Counted from the stretch's first letter, positions 1-6,530 are shown. The stretch: 7,281 nt of DNA from Vulcanimicrobiota bacterium (GCA_030040695.1 JASHTE010000102.1:1-7281); one strand, 5' to 3'. The notes: a model not told the origin generated them from the letters alone. Made by a program: numbers and translations.

Positions 1-634
1 CCGCAACGACGATCAGCAGTTGATCGGGCGCGGTACCTCCACGCAAGAGCGCACGCGGCTCCTGCTCGAGTCCTTTAGCGAGCACTGCGACCTCAAACGT
101 GTCTCCGTCGGCGGACCGGTCTTCGACATTCCGAAGCTGCGCTGGCTCTGCGGGCAGTGGATCCGGCGGCAGACGCCGTCGCAGTTCTTGCAGCTGCTCG
201 GCGAATGGGGTTACGAGTGGCCGCGAGCGATTCCACCCGAGCAGAGAGAGCACGTCGCGCGCATCGCCATGGAGCGCATCGAAGTCCTCTCCGATTTTGC
301 CCCGCTCGTCGAGTTTCTCGTGGAAGCTCCCGATGTGACGCGGCATGACATGGCGCTCGAGAAGCTCTCCGAAGCGCAGGTGCGCGTTGGTTTGGAGGGC
401 GCGATGAAGGCGCTGCTACCGCTCGACGGCGTTTCGTGGAACGAGGCGGCAATAGGCGAGGCTCTGAAGAAGTCCGCTGCCGACATGGGCTTCAAGTTGA
501 AGGACATCGTGCGCGCGTTCTACATAGCCGTTACCGGCAAGCCCACGTCCTTGCCGCTCTTTGACGGTATGGAGATGTTGGGGAAGGAAGAGTCGCTGCG
601 CCGCTTCGAGATTGCGCTGGAGAAGCTGCATTGA
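1..634 (+). CDS. gltX: Glutamyl-tRNA synthetase, C-terminal part (5' end outside window)
   Basis: Class I aminoacyl-tRNA synthetase that charges tRNA(Glu) with glutamate in the cytosol. Only the C-terminal part is present: the frame is open from base 2 (R-N-D-D-Q-Q...) to TGA at 632-634, about 210 residues. The HIGH and KMSKS motifs would lie upstream. Seen: the stretch after the catalytic domain with F-D-I-P-K-L-R-W-L (family form VFDxxKLxWLNGxY), then an all-helical anticodon-binding region. This ends in A-V-T-G-K-P-T-S-L-P-L-F, followed by M-E-M-L-G-K-E, which is the characteristic GluRS C-terminal signature (RxAxTGxxxSPPLFExxxxLGKE). A TTG at 20 could be read as a start, but the homology continues upstream of it, so it is internal. 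Whether the enzyme also charges tRNA(Gln) cannot be judged from this fragment. The stop overlaps the glmU start by 4 nt, implying cotranscription and translational coupling. Confidence 0.88.
   Translation, partial: RNDDQQLIGRGTSTQERTRLLLESFSEHCDLKRVSVGGPVFDIPKLRWLCGQWIRRQTPSQFLQLLGEWGYEWPRAIPPEQREHVARIAMERIEVLSDFAPLVEFLVEAPDVTRHDMALEKLSEAQVRVGLEGAMKALLPLDGVSWNEAAIGEALKKSAADMGFKLKDIVRAFYIAVTGKPTSLPLFDGMEMLGKEESLRRFEIALEKLH
619..622 (+). promoter_or_regulatory. Shine-Dalgarno for glmU (GGAG)
   Basis: GGAG (extended GGAGAAG) lies inside the last gltX codons, 8 nt before the TTG at 631. This spacing supports TTG 631 as the glmU start rather than the in-frame GTG at 637, which would be 14 nt away. 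Confidence 0.6.
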
Positions 635-1971
635 CGGTGCGCGCCGTCGTTCTCGCAGCAGGGAAAGGCACGCGCATGAAGAGCGCGCGGGCGAAGGTCT
701 TTCACGAGCTCTGCGGCCGCCCGATGCTGTGGTGGGTGCTGCGCGCTCTGCGCGAAGCGCGCATCGAGGAGATCGTCGTCGTCGCCGCTCCCGAGATGGG
801 CGAGGAGCTGCAGGCATTCTCGGGAGTCAAGGCGGTCGTGCAGCAGAAGCAGCTCGGCACTGGGCATGCATTGCGAGTTGCGCTCGAGGCGATGGAGCCG
901 AAAAACGAGGCAACGGTGCTCGTCACGAACGGCGACATGCCGCTCGTGACACCGGAGGTCTTCCTCTCCGTGCTGCAGGCGCGCGGTTCGGGATCGATGT
1001 CGCTCGTCACGGTGCGCACCGGAACGGATTCCAACTTCGGACGAGTAGTGCGGCACGGCGATCGCGTCGAGCGGATCGTAGAGGTGCGCGACGCGACGAG
1101 CGACGAGCTCGAGATCGAGGAGAGCAACGCCGGCATCTACGCCATCGACGAGGCGAAGGCACGGAAAGCCGTAGCGCAACTCCGCAGCGAGAACGCGCAG
1201 CGCGAGTTCTACCTAACCGATACGGTGGAGTTGCTCGCAGGCGCGGGGGAGCGCGTCTACCCGCTGCTCTACCGTGAGGGCGGCGACCTTCTCGGTATTA
1301 ACGATCGCGTGGAGCTCGCGCAAGCGCGCTCGCGCATGAACGCGCGTCTCTGCGCGCAGTACATGCGCCGCGGCGTTACGATCATCGATCCCGCCCTAAC
1401 GTACCTCGAGCCGGAGCTCGAGATCGGACGCGACACGGTGCTGTATCCGAACACCTCGATCGGCAGGCTTTCGCGGATCGGCGAAGGCTGCGCGATCGGT
1501 CCGAACGCGCGGCTCTCCAATGCGCGGATCGGCGACCGCGCCGAGGTACGAGAGAGCGTCATTCTCGATAGCACGATCGGCGACGACGTGCACATCGGCC
1601 CGTTTGCGCACGTACGCGGCGACTCGGTGCTCGCGAGCGAGGTGCGCATCGGCAACTTCGTCGAGCTCAAAAACGCGCAGCTCGCACAGGGCGCGAAGGC
1701 TGCGCACCTGAGCTACATCGGCGATGCGAGCGTCGGTGAGGAGGCGAACATCGGCGCCGGGACGATCACCTGTAACTTCGACGGCAAACGGAAGAATCGC
1801 ACGAAGATCGGCAAGCGTGCGATGATCGGCTCGAACTCTTCGCTCGTTGCGCCGGTGGAGATCGGCGATGATGCGCTCACCGGCGCGGGCTCCGTCGTCA
1901 CGAAGAACGTCGGCGACGGCGAGCGCGTCGCCGGAAATCCGGCCCGGCCTCTTCCGAAAAAACGGTCCTAG
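631..1971 (+). CDS. glmU: Bifunctional GlmU: GlcN-1-P acetyltransferase / GlcNAc-1-P uridyltransferase
   Basis: Makes UDP-N-acetylglucosamine, the precursor of peptidoglycan and other surface glycans, by acetylating glucosamine-1-phosphate and then transferring UMP from UTP. It has 446 residues, normal for the family. The N-terminal pyrophosphorylase domain (about 1-225) shows L-A-A-G-K-G-T-R-M at 8-16 with K22 following, Q-L-G-T-G-H-A at 74-80, N-G-D-M-P-L at 100-105 with metal-binding D102, and N224 in G-I-N-D. The C-terminal left-handed beta-helix (about 245-440) has repeated hexapeptides (I-G-x-x-x-x). It holds acetyltransferase positions R329, K347, H359, Y362 and the N-I-G-A-G-T-I-T-C-N-F-D-G segment starting at N373; F383 stands where Tyr is usual. 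Start TTG 631 overlaps the gltX TGA and has a GGAG site. Both active sites look intact. The next gene starts 32 nt downstream. Confidence 0.96.
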   Translation: MTVRAVVLAAGKGTRMKSARAKVFHELCGRPMLWWVLRALREARIEEIVVVAAPEMGEELQAFSGVKAVVQQKQLGTGHALRVALEAMEPKNEATVLVTNGDMPLVTPEVFLSVLQARGSGSMSLVTVRTGTDSNFGRVVRHGDRVERIVEVRDATSDELEIEESNAGIYAIDEAKARKAVAQLRSENAQREFYLTDTVELLAGAGERVYPLLYREGGDLLGINDRVELAQARSRMNARLCAQYMRRGVTIIDPALTYLEPELEIGRDTVLYPNTSIGRLSRIGEGCAIGPNARLSNARIGDRAEVRESVILDSTIGDDVHIGPFAHVRGDSVLASEVRIGNFVELKNAQLAQGAKAAHLSYIGDASVGEEANIGAGTITCNFDGKRKNRTKIGKRAMIGSNSSLVAPVEIGDDALTGAGSVVTKNVGDGERVAGNPARPLPKKRS

Positions 1972-2003
1972 AGGTCTCGCGCGCGGGCACCTCCGCAGGT
2001 AGA

Positions 2004-2969
2004 GTGGAGGAGCTCTTCTCGGCTTTGGTCGCGGCGGCACGCCGTTCGAGCGAGGCCGTTCTCACGACACTCGAGGTCGCGACGCGCGCGGCAGAGCCGG
2101 CGATCGACGCCGCGCTGTTCTTTGCAAGCAACGGCAGCGAGCTTTCCTGCCGGTTCGCACGCGGCGCGCGCACGGAACACTTTCGCGAGCTGCGTATCGT
2201 GGGCGACTCGAAGGCGCTCCCCGCTCGCGCGGCGCTGATCGGCATACCGGTGACACTCGAACGCAGTGTACGCCGCGTCATTCCCTCGGATCGCGCGGCA
2301 GTTGCCGTACCGATGATTTCCGACCGTCGAGTACAGGGCGTCTGGTACGCGGGTACGAGCGTCATGAAGCGTCTGACGAACGTCGACGGGATCGCGCGAC
2401 TCGTCAGCATCGCGACCGAGCCGTACCTACTTGCACTCGAGCGCGAGGCGGATCGAAACGAGGCGATCTTCGATGCGCTTACCGGCGTGTTGACGCCGCG
2501 CGCCTTTCGCCGCCTCCTCCACGAGCTTGTTGCGAGCGCCAGCGAGCCGGTCATCTCCCTCTGGTTCGTCGATACCGACCGTTTCAAGTCGATTAACGAC
2601 GAGTACGGTCACGCCGCGGGCGATGTCGTCTTACAGCGCATGGCCTCGTTGCTGCGCGCGTATGCCGTGCCGGAACGCGATGCCGTCGGGCGCAAAGGAG
2701 GCGACGAGTTCTGCATGCTCGTGCGGGGACCCCAGAAGCTGCGGGCGATCGAGCGCGCGCGCCGCTTCTGCGACTCCGTTCGTGCCGCCGACTTCGGCCT
2801 GCCGGTGCGGCTCACGGCCTCGGTCGGCGTCGCAGCGTTCCCGTTCGACGCCCGTGACGCAGCGGCGTTGCTCGAGGCGGCCGATGCGGCGATGTACCAT
2901 GCGAAGCGCTCGGGGAGGGACCGCGTCGCGTACGCCGTCGAAGGCGCCGGCTTCGCTCTCTATGAATAG
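2004..2969 (+). CDS. GGDEF diguanylate cyclase with N-terminal GAF-like sensor domain
   Basis: Predicted to make cyclic di-GMP from two GTP; 321 residues, with no membrane segment or signal peptide seen, so cytosolic. Residues about 15-145 have a GAF-like pattern (alternating beta strands, P-V-T-L, A-V-A-V-P-M-I, G-V-W-Y-A-G); the ligand is unknown. A short helical linker leads into the GGDEF domain (about 150-312). That domain has D157-A-L-T-G, then D190-T-D-R-F-K-S-I-N-D-E-Y-G-H with N198, G-D at 206-207, G-G-D-E-F at 232-236 and A-M-Y-H-A-K-R-S-G-R-D-R-V near the end. Metal (D190, D234) and guanine (N198, D207) residues are present, so it should be active. The inhibitory I-site (RxxD five residues before GGDEF) reads P-E-R-D, so the Arg is missing and product inhibition by that site is not expected. 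Start GTG 2004 has only a weak AGG 4 nt upstream; no alternative in-frame start is evident in the gap after glmU. Confidence 0.9.
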   Translation: MEELFSALVAAARRSSEAVLTTLEVATRAAEPAIDAALFFASNGSELSCRFARGARTEHFRELRIVGDSKALPARAALIGIPVTLERSVRRVIPSDRAAVAVPMISDRRVQGVWYAGTSVMKRLTNVDGIARLVSIATEPYLLALEREADRNEAIFDALTGVLTPRAFRRLLHELVASASEPVISLWFVDTDRFKSINDEYGHAAGDVVLQRMASLLRAYAVPERDAVGRKGGDEFCMLVRGPQKLRAIERARRFCDSVRAADFGLPVRLTASVGVAAFPFDARDAAALLEAADAAMYHAKRSGRDRVAYAVEGAGFALYE

Positions 2970-2978
2970 AGTTGCGCA

Positions 2979-4178
2979 ATGGCTCCCGCACTCATGCTTG
3001 CGGCCGTCGTGGCGGACACGCTCGATCGGCACGTCGACGCGCTCACCACGACGCAGCTGCTCTCGCAGCCGATCGCGACGCTCGTCGACCTGCAGCGGCA
3101 AGCAGCCGGCGCACGGTTGATCGCACTCGAGGCGCCGGGGTGGCTCATCGGGATTTTTCTCGAGGCGCTTGCGCTCTTTTGGTTCTGGCGTTCGGGAAGC
3201 GCCGCGCGCTGGCGCGACGCGGTTCGGCGGCGCCTGCACAACGAAAACGCGGTGCGGTTTACGTTCGGGGCAACGCTCGCGCTGATCGCGCGCATCGCGG
3301 CGATCGTTCCCGCCTTCTACCTTTGGCGCGTGGAGCGCGTCATGGAGCTGGCGCAGGCGCTCACCCGCGTCTGGCTCTACGAGTACGTGCTCGGAACGAT
3401 TCTCGGGATGCTCATCGCCGGATGCATCGCCGCCGTCATTCTCTGGCTTGTCGATCGGACGCACCAGTGGTATCTCTACGCGATTGCGGGTATCCTTGCG
3501 ATTTCGCTCGTCGCCACGCTCTTGAATCCGTATCTCGCGCTCTTCGATCGCTACGAGCCGCTGCCCACTGCGACAGCGAGAGCGGTGCATGCCTTTGCCT
3601 CCACGGTCGGCTACGGCGGTGTCGCTGTTCTCGTTGAGCACCGTCTCGACGGAATTCCGGTTGAGGCTGCGTCGACGCAGGGGATGGGCGCGACGCAACG
3701 CATCGTGCTCGCCCAATCGGTCGTCGGAGCATCGACTCCGGGCGAGATTGAGTTCTACATTGCCGATGAAATCGCGAGGCTCAACGATCACGATCCGCTG
3801 CGGCTCGCACTCATCGACGCACTTATCGTCATCGTGGGTGCCGCGATTGCCGTCGTCATTGCCGATCGCCTCGGGTTTCGCCGCGACGACGATCCGGTTT
3901 CGAGATTGGCCCTAGCGGGTGCGCTGCTTGCGCTCCTCTACGTCGTCGCCGTGCCGATCGATCACGCCGCCGTCGCGTCGCTGCAGCTGCGCGCCGACCG
4001 CGAGGCCATCGCGATGGCGCACGATCGAGCCTCGGCGCTGCGCGCGTTCGTGCGCGCGGGGGACGAGCGCATCGAACAGGTCTGCCCAACCGCACCCGGC
4101 CGTCTCTTCTTGTATCGGACGCCGCCGCTCGGAGCGCGCGCCGCCGCACTCGGCTTCACGAGCGGCTGTCCGTCGTAA
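2979..4178 (+). CDS. Ste24/M48A-like membrane protein lacking all zinc ligands (predicted pseudoprotease)
   Basis: Integral membrane protein of 399 residues with about six hydrophobic segments (roughly 54-71, 93-115, 136-158, 165-188, 277-297, 308-327). The layout matches bacterial M48A (CAAX prenyl protease 1-like) proteins. There is an N-terminal W-L-I-G-I-F-L-E-A-L segment with an S-G-S-A-A-R-W-R-D loop (72-80), N-P-Y-L-A-L-F-D-R-Y-E-P-L-P (183-196; family NPxxxxFxxFEPLP), then G-A-T-Q-R-I-V-L (237-244) and P-G-E-I-E (254-258). In active enzymes HExxH follows; here residues 263-267 are D-E-I-A-R. The third-ligand motif ExxAD reads Q-L-R-A-D (336-340). The late SHPP motif reads R-T-P-P (380-383), followed by R387. 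Both His and the Glu zinc ligand are thus gone while the scaffold is kept in one unbroken frame. The role is unknown; a binding, chaperone or regulatory role is inference. It starts 9 nt after the cyclase gene, without a clear Shine-Dalgarno, and overlaps the pth 3' end by 23 bp. The family assignment is by motif order only. Confidence 0.72.
   Translation: MAPALMLAAVVADTLDRHVDALTTTQLLSQPIATLVDLQRQAAGARLIALEAPGWLIGIFLEALALFWFWRSGSAARWRDAVRRRLHNENAVRFTFGATLALIARIAAIVPAFYLWRVERVMELAQALTRVWLYEYVLGTILGMLIAGCIAAVILWLVDRTHQWYLYAIAGILAISLVATLLNPYLALFDRYEPLPTATARAVHAFASTVGYGGVAVLVEHRLDGIPVEAASTQGMGATQRIVLAQSVVGASTPGEIEFYIADEIARLNDHDPLRLALIDALIVIVGAAIAVVIADRLGFRRDDDPVSRLALAGALLALLYVVAVPIDHAAVASLQLRADREAIAMAHDRASALRAFVRAGDERIEQVCPTAPGRLFLYRTPPLGARAAALGFTSGCPS
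4156..4178. other. Tail-to-tail overlap of two convergent genes
   Basis: The TAA (4176-4178) of the + strand Ste24-like gene lies inside pth, and the TGA (4158-4156) of pth lies inside the Ste24-like gene. The last 23 bp are therefore coding on both strands. There is no intergenic space for a bidirectional terminator, and no GC hairpin with a T-run is visible around the junction. Confidence 0.85.
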
Positions 4179-4722
4179 TCTGCCACGTATTCGCGAAGCG
4201 CATCGCGGCGTCGATGCCTTCGTCGAGCCAGCGCTGCACGCCGTCGGCCGCCGCGGCGATGACGGAGGGCAGCTCCGCCTGTTCGCGCTTGTCGAACGGC
4301 GTAAGCACGTGATCGACGGCGTCCTCTCTCGGGCGCCCTACGCCGATGCGTAAGCGCGGGAAACCCTCGCCGATGGTCGCGATGATCGAACGCAGGCCGT
4401 TGTGACCGCCATGGCCGCCGAACGGGCGCATTCGTAGCCTACCAAAATCGAGATCGAGATCATCGCAAACGACGAGCACGCTCTCCGGCGGCGTGCGATA
4501 CCACGAGGAGATCAAGCGCACCGGTGTGCCGCTCAAATTCATGAACGAGGTCGGCTCGACGAGCACGAGCGCGCGTGCCGAGTCGTATGCTTGGCGCGCC
4601 GAATCTTTGTTCTTCCACTTCTCGGTGCCCAAGCGCCGTGCCAGCTCGTCGACGACCATGTACCCGAGATTGTGACGCGTTCGCTCGTACTCGCGGCCCG
4701 GATTGCCGAGACCGACGATCAT
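4156..4722 (-). CDS. pth: Peptidyl-tRNA hydrolase
   Basis: Cleaves peptidyl-tRNAs that drop off the ribosome, recycling tRNA in the cytosol; essential in most bacteria. It has 188 residues, the usual size. Seen: G-L-G-N-P-G at 4-9 with N7, T-R-H-N at 15-18 with catalytic H17 (H20 in E. coli), F-M-N-L-S-G at 60-65 with N62, C-D-D-L-D-L at 86-91 with D87, and G-G-H-G-G-H-N-G-L at 102-110 with N108. All key residues are present. Start ATG 4722 gives M-I-V-G-L-G, a couple of residues shorter than usual; reading upstream in frame toward the bL25 stop shows no better start, and no strong Shine-Dalgarno is seen. It lies 38 nt downstream of the bL25 gene and is the last gene of the prs-bL25-pth block. 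Its 3' end runs into the opposite-strand membrane-protein gene. Confidence 0.95.
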   Translation of the reverse strand: MIVGLGNPGREYERTRHNLGYMVVDELARRLGTEKWKNKDSARQAYDSARALVLVEPTSFMNLSGTPVRLISSWYRTPPESVLVVCDDLDLDFGRLRMRPFGGHGGHNGLRSIIATIGEGFPRLRIGVGRPREDAVDHVLTPFDKREQAELPSVIAAAADGVQRWLDEGIDAAMRFANTWQITTDSRS

Positions 4723-4760
4723 GCGCGGCGCCGCCCGCGAGCGCCTGCGCTGGAGACTCC

Positions 4761-5435
4761 CTAAGATTCGGAAGAGCCTTCCTCCTCGGTCTTTTCCTTC
4801 TCCGCTTCGCCGATGACTTCGGGTTGCACCACCTCTGCCGGGGCCGTGGCAGCTTCCTCGAGCTCGTGCGCAGTTCTCGACGGCTCGATCGCGATGATCA
4901 CCGTGTCGGCGGCAGTGAGCAGCGTAAAGCCGTTCGGCAACCTGATGTCGGAGGCGACGACGTGTTCGTGGATACCGAGCTCGTGGACGTCGACGTCGAG
5001 CTGCGACGGCAGTGACTCAACCGGGCCCTCGATCTCGATCTCGTGGACGAGCACGTCCATGACGCCGCCGAAGTCGCGTACGCCGCGTGCCGTTCCCACG
5101 GGGACGACGCGCACGCGAGTCCGCACCGACTCGTGCGCGGAGACGCGAAGCAGGTCGGCGTGAATGATGCGATGCGACACGGGATCGCGTTGAATCGCGC
5201 GCACGAGAGCCGTGTCCTTCGTCTTTCCGTCGTCGGTGAGCGTGATCATACCGCTGCGTCCGCCGCGTTGCAGGAGCTCCTCGAAGGCGCGTCCGTCAGC
5301 CGCTAGGCTCTCCGGCACGCTCCCGTGACCGTAGAGCACGAGTGGAATCTTGCCGGCGCCGCGCAGGCTGCGCGCGCCGCTCGTTCCAATGCGCGAACGC
5401 TGCTCCACTTGGAGTTTCAAATCTTTCGAGCTCAA
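4761..5435 (-). CDS. rplY: Large-subunit ribosomal protein bL25, long CTC/TL5 type
   Basis: Ribosomal protein that binds 5S rRNA in the 50S subunit; the long form is the general-stress CTC type. It has 224 residues. The N-terminal 5S-binding domain (about 5-95) has G-K-I-P-L-V-L-Y-G at 28-36 and I-Q-R-D-P-V-S-H-R-I-I-H-A-D-L at 81-95. The second beta domain (about 100-185) has the V-P-V-G-x-A-x-G-V motif (111-119) and L-P-N-G-F-T-L-L near 166-173. The tail after about 190 is Ala/Glu-rich and highly acidic, as in many CTC proteins. The preferred start is TTG at 5435; a second TTG five codons later (Leu6) is possible and closer to typical family starts. The only Shine-Dalgarno-like sequence is a weak AGAAAG about 10 nt upstream, overlapping the prs stop. 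Fourteen nt separate it from prs, so cotranscription is likely. Confidence 0.93.
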   Translation of the reverse strand: MSSKDLKLQVEQRSRIGTSGARSLRGAGKIPLVLYGHGSVPESLAADGRAFEELLQRGGRSGMITLTDDGKTKDTALVRAIQRDPVSHRIIHADLLRVSAHESVRTRVRVVPVGTARGVRDFGGVMDVLVHEIEIEGPVESLPSQLDVDVHELGIHEHVVASDIRLPNGFTLLTAADTVIIAIEPSRTAHELEEAATAPAEVVQPEVIGEAEKEKTEEEGSSES

Positions 5436-5449
5436 GGAGTAACTGCTTT

Positions 5450-6457
5450 CTAAACGGCTGCCGGCTCCGGCGCCGCGATGTCAAAAGGGGAGATGTCGTC
5501 GCCGAAGAGTTCGGAGACAGAGCGATTCGTGGTGATACGCGAGATCGCATCGGCGAACGTCTGCGCGATCGAGAGCTGGATGAACTTGGGATGCCCTTCG
5601 AGGTTCGGAAACGGAAGCGTGTTCGTGACGATGATCCGCTCGATTTCAGAGCTCTCGAGCACGTCGATTGCCTCGCCTGCGAAGATGCCGTGCGTCGCGA
5701 CCGTGTACACTTGCGTCGCCCCGCGCCGTCGAATCGCTTGGGCCGCCTTGTCGAGCGTTCCGCCGGTCGAGATCATGTCGTCGACGATGATGGCCGCGCG
5801 CCCTTCGACGTCGCCGACGATCTCGGCCACTTCGTTCACGTCGGGCTCGGGGCGGCGCTTGAAGACGATCGCGAGCGAGCAGTTCAGGCGCTTCGCGAAG
5901 ATTTCGGCGCGGTGCACGCCGCCTGCGTCGGGAGAGACGACCACGATCCGATCGTCGCAGAGCCCTTCCTTCTTCAAGTAGTTACAGAGGGTCGGCATCG
6001 CCATCAGATTGTCGACGGGGATATCGAAGAATCCCTGGATTTGCGCCGCATGCAGATCCATCGTCACGACGCGCTTCGCGCCCGTGACCTTGAGGATGTT
6101 CGCCATCACCTTGGCGGAGATGGGCTCGCGGCCTTTCGTCTTCTTGTCTTGCTTTGCGTAACCGTAGTATGGAATCACCGCCGTGATGCGCGAAGCCGAC
6201 GCGCGGCGCAGCGCGTCGATCATGAGGAGCGCCTCCATCACCGCGTCATTGACACCGTTGCCGTTGGGAGCCTTGCAGATCGACTGAATGACGAAGACCT
6301 CGCGGCCGCGCACGTTCTCTTGGATCTCGACGCGCGTCTCTTCGTTCTTGAACTTCGAGACGAGTGCTTTGCCGAGATTGACCTTCAGGCGCTTGGCAAT
6401 TTCCTCGGCGAGCGCTCGATTCGAGCTTCCGCTGAAGAGCAGTGGGCTAGACGACAA
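5450..6457 (-). CDS. prs: Ribose-phosphate pyrophosphokinase (PRPP synthetase)
   Basis: Transfers pyrophosphate from ATP to ribose-5-phosphate, making PRPP for purine, pyrimidine, His, Trp and NAD synthesis; cytosolic class I enzyme. From the chosen start it has 335 residues (family about 315). Seen: L-L-F-S-G-S-S-N at 6-13, the ATP loop Y-Y-G-Y-A-K-Q-D-K-K at 97-106 followed by R-E-P-I-S-A-K, D-L-H-A at 134-137 with I-Q-G-F-F-D, S-P-D-A-G-G-V at 175-181, K-R-R-P at 200-203, and the PRPP-binding V-D-D-M-I-S-T-G-G-T at 225-234. The usual Y-A-R-Q-D-R-K loop has Lys for both Arg. After the normal end (S-V-S-E-L-F) there is a tail of about 16 residues. TTG 6457 is chosen because GGGAGG sits 6 nt upstream and homology begins there. 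The ATG at 6532 would add 25 unsupported residues and overlap uvrB. First gene of the prs-bL25-pth block. Confidence 0.95.
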   Translation of the reverse strand: MSSSPLLFSGSSNRALAEEIAKRLKVNLGKALVSKFKNEETRVEIQENVRGREVFVIQSICKAPNGNGVNDAVMEALLMIDALRRASASRITAVIPYYGYAKQDKKTKGREPISAKVMANILKVTGAKRVVTMDLHAAQIQGFFDIPVDNLMAMPTLCNYLKKEGLCDDRIVVVSPDAGGVHRAEIFAKRLNCSLAIVFKRRPEPDVNEVAEIVGDVEGRAAIIVDDMISTGGTLDKAAQAIRRRGATQVYTVATHGIFAGEAIDVLESSEIERIIVTNTLPFPNLEGHPKFIQLSIAQTFADAISRITTNRSVSELFGDDISPFDIAAPEPAAV

Positions 6458-6463
6458 GGCGGC

Positions 6464-6469
6464 CCTCCC
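6464..6469 (-). promoter_or_regulatory. Shine-Dalgarno for prs (GGGAGG)
   Basis: On the - strand GGGAGG precedes the TTG at 6457 with a 6-nt spacer. It is the strongest ribosome binding site in the window and decides the prs start. The motif overlaps the left copy of the CTCCCGAGG direct repeat, so part of that repeat may simply be this site. Confidence 0.65.
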
Positions 6470-6498
6470 GAGGTTCCCGTAACATGCGACTCCCGAGG
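6465..6498. repeat. Direct repeat CTCCCGAGG, two copies 25 nt apart
   Basis: CTCCCGAGG occurs at 6465-6473 and 6490-6498, each followed closely by GTTC or TTC. The right copy runs into CCGA-GGGT-TCGG (6493-6504), a 4+4 bp inverted repeat, and into a tandem TTCGG (6500-6509). It may be an operator, but the left copy contains the prs Shine-Dalgarno complement, so chance is quite possible. Confidence 0.35.
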
Positions 6499-6530
6499 GT
6501 TCGGTTCGGGGGGCGGCGCACCTTGCTCGC

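Larger units (their letters stand above)
6458..6530. promoter_or_regulatory. Divergent prs / uvrB intergenic region
   Basis: These 73 nt separate the chosen prs and uvrB starts, which point away from each other, so they should carry both leader regions and probably promoters for both genes. Upstream promoter elements could also lie inside either gene. I cannot identify a convincing -10/-35 pair on either strand. No LexA-type operator matching the Bacillus (GAAC-N4-GTTC) or E. coli form is seen, although uvrB is SOS-controlled in many bacteria. No clear Shine-Dalgarno precedes the uvrB ATG. Confidence 0.5.

Noticed and set aside
561..1277. 238-codon + strand frame overlapping gltX and glmU
   Set aside because: Arg/Ala-rich out-of-frame reading of glmU; the glmU frame carries all the motifs.
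1972..2003. Possible terminator or promoter between glmU and the cyclase gene
   Set aside because: The 32 nt show no hairpin with a T-run and no convincing -10/-35 pair; cotranscription is the simpler reading.
3765..3779. Loss of HExxH in the Ste24-like gene as a sequencing frameshift
   Set aside because: Family-like sequence continues in the same frame before and after the site, and the other ligand motif far downstream is also substituted, so a local frame error does not explain it.
2631..3791. 386-codon open frame on - strand
   Set aside because: It lies antisense to the cyclase and the membrane-protein gene, is extremely Arg-rich, has no domain-like pattern and straddles two real genes.
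4727..4745. Stem-loop GGCGC/GCGCC with 9-nt loop just upstream of the pth start
   Set aside because: Only 5 bp in very GC-rich sequence; chance pairing is likely, and there is no U-run to make it a terminator.
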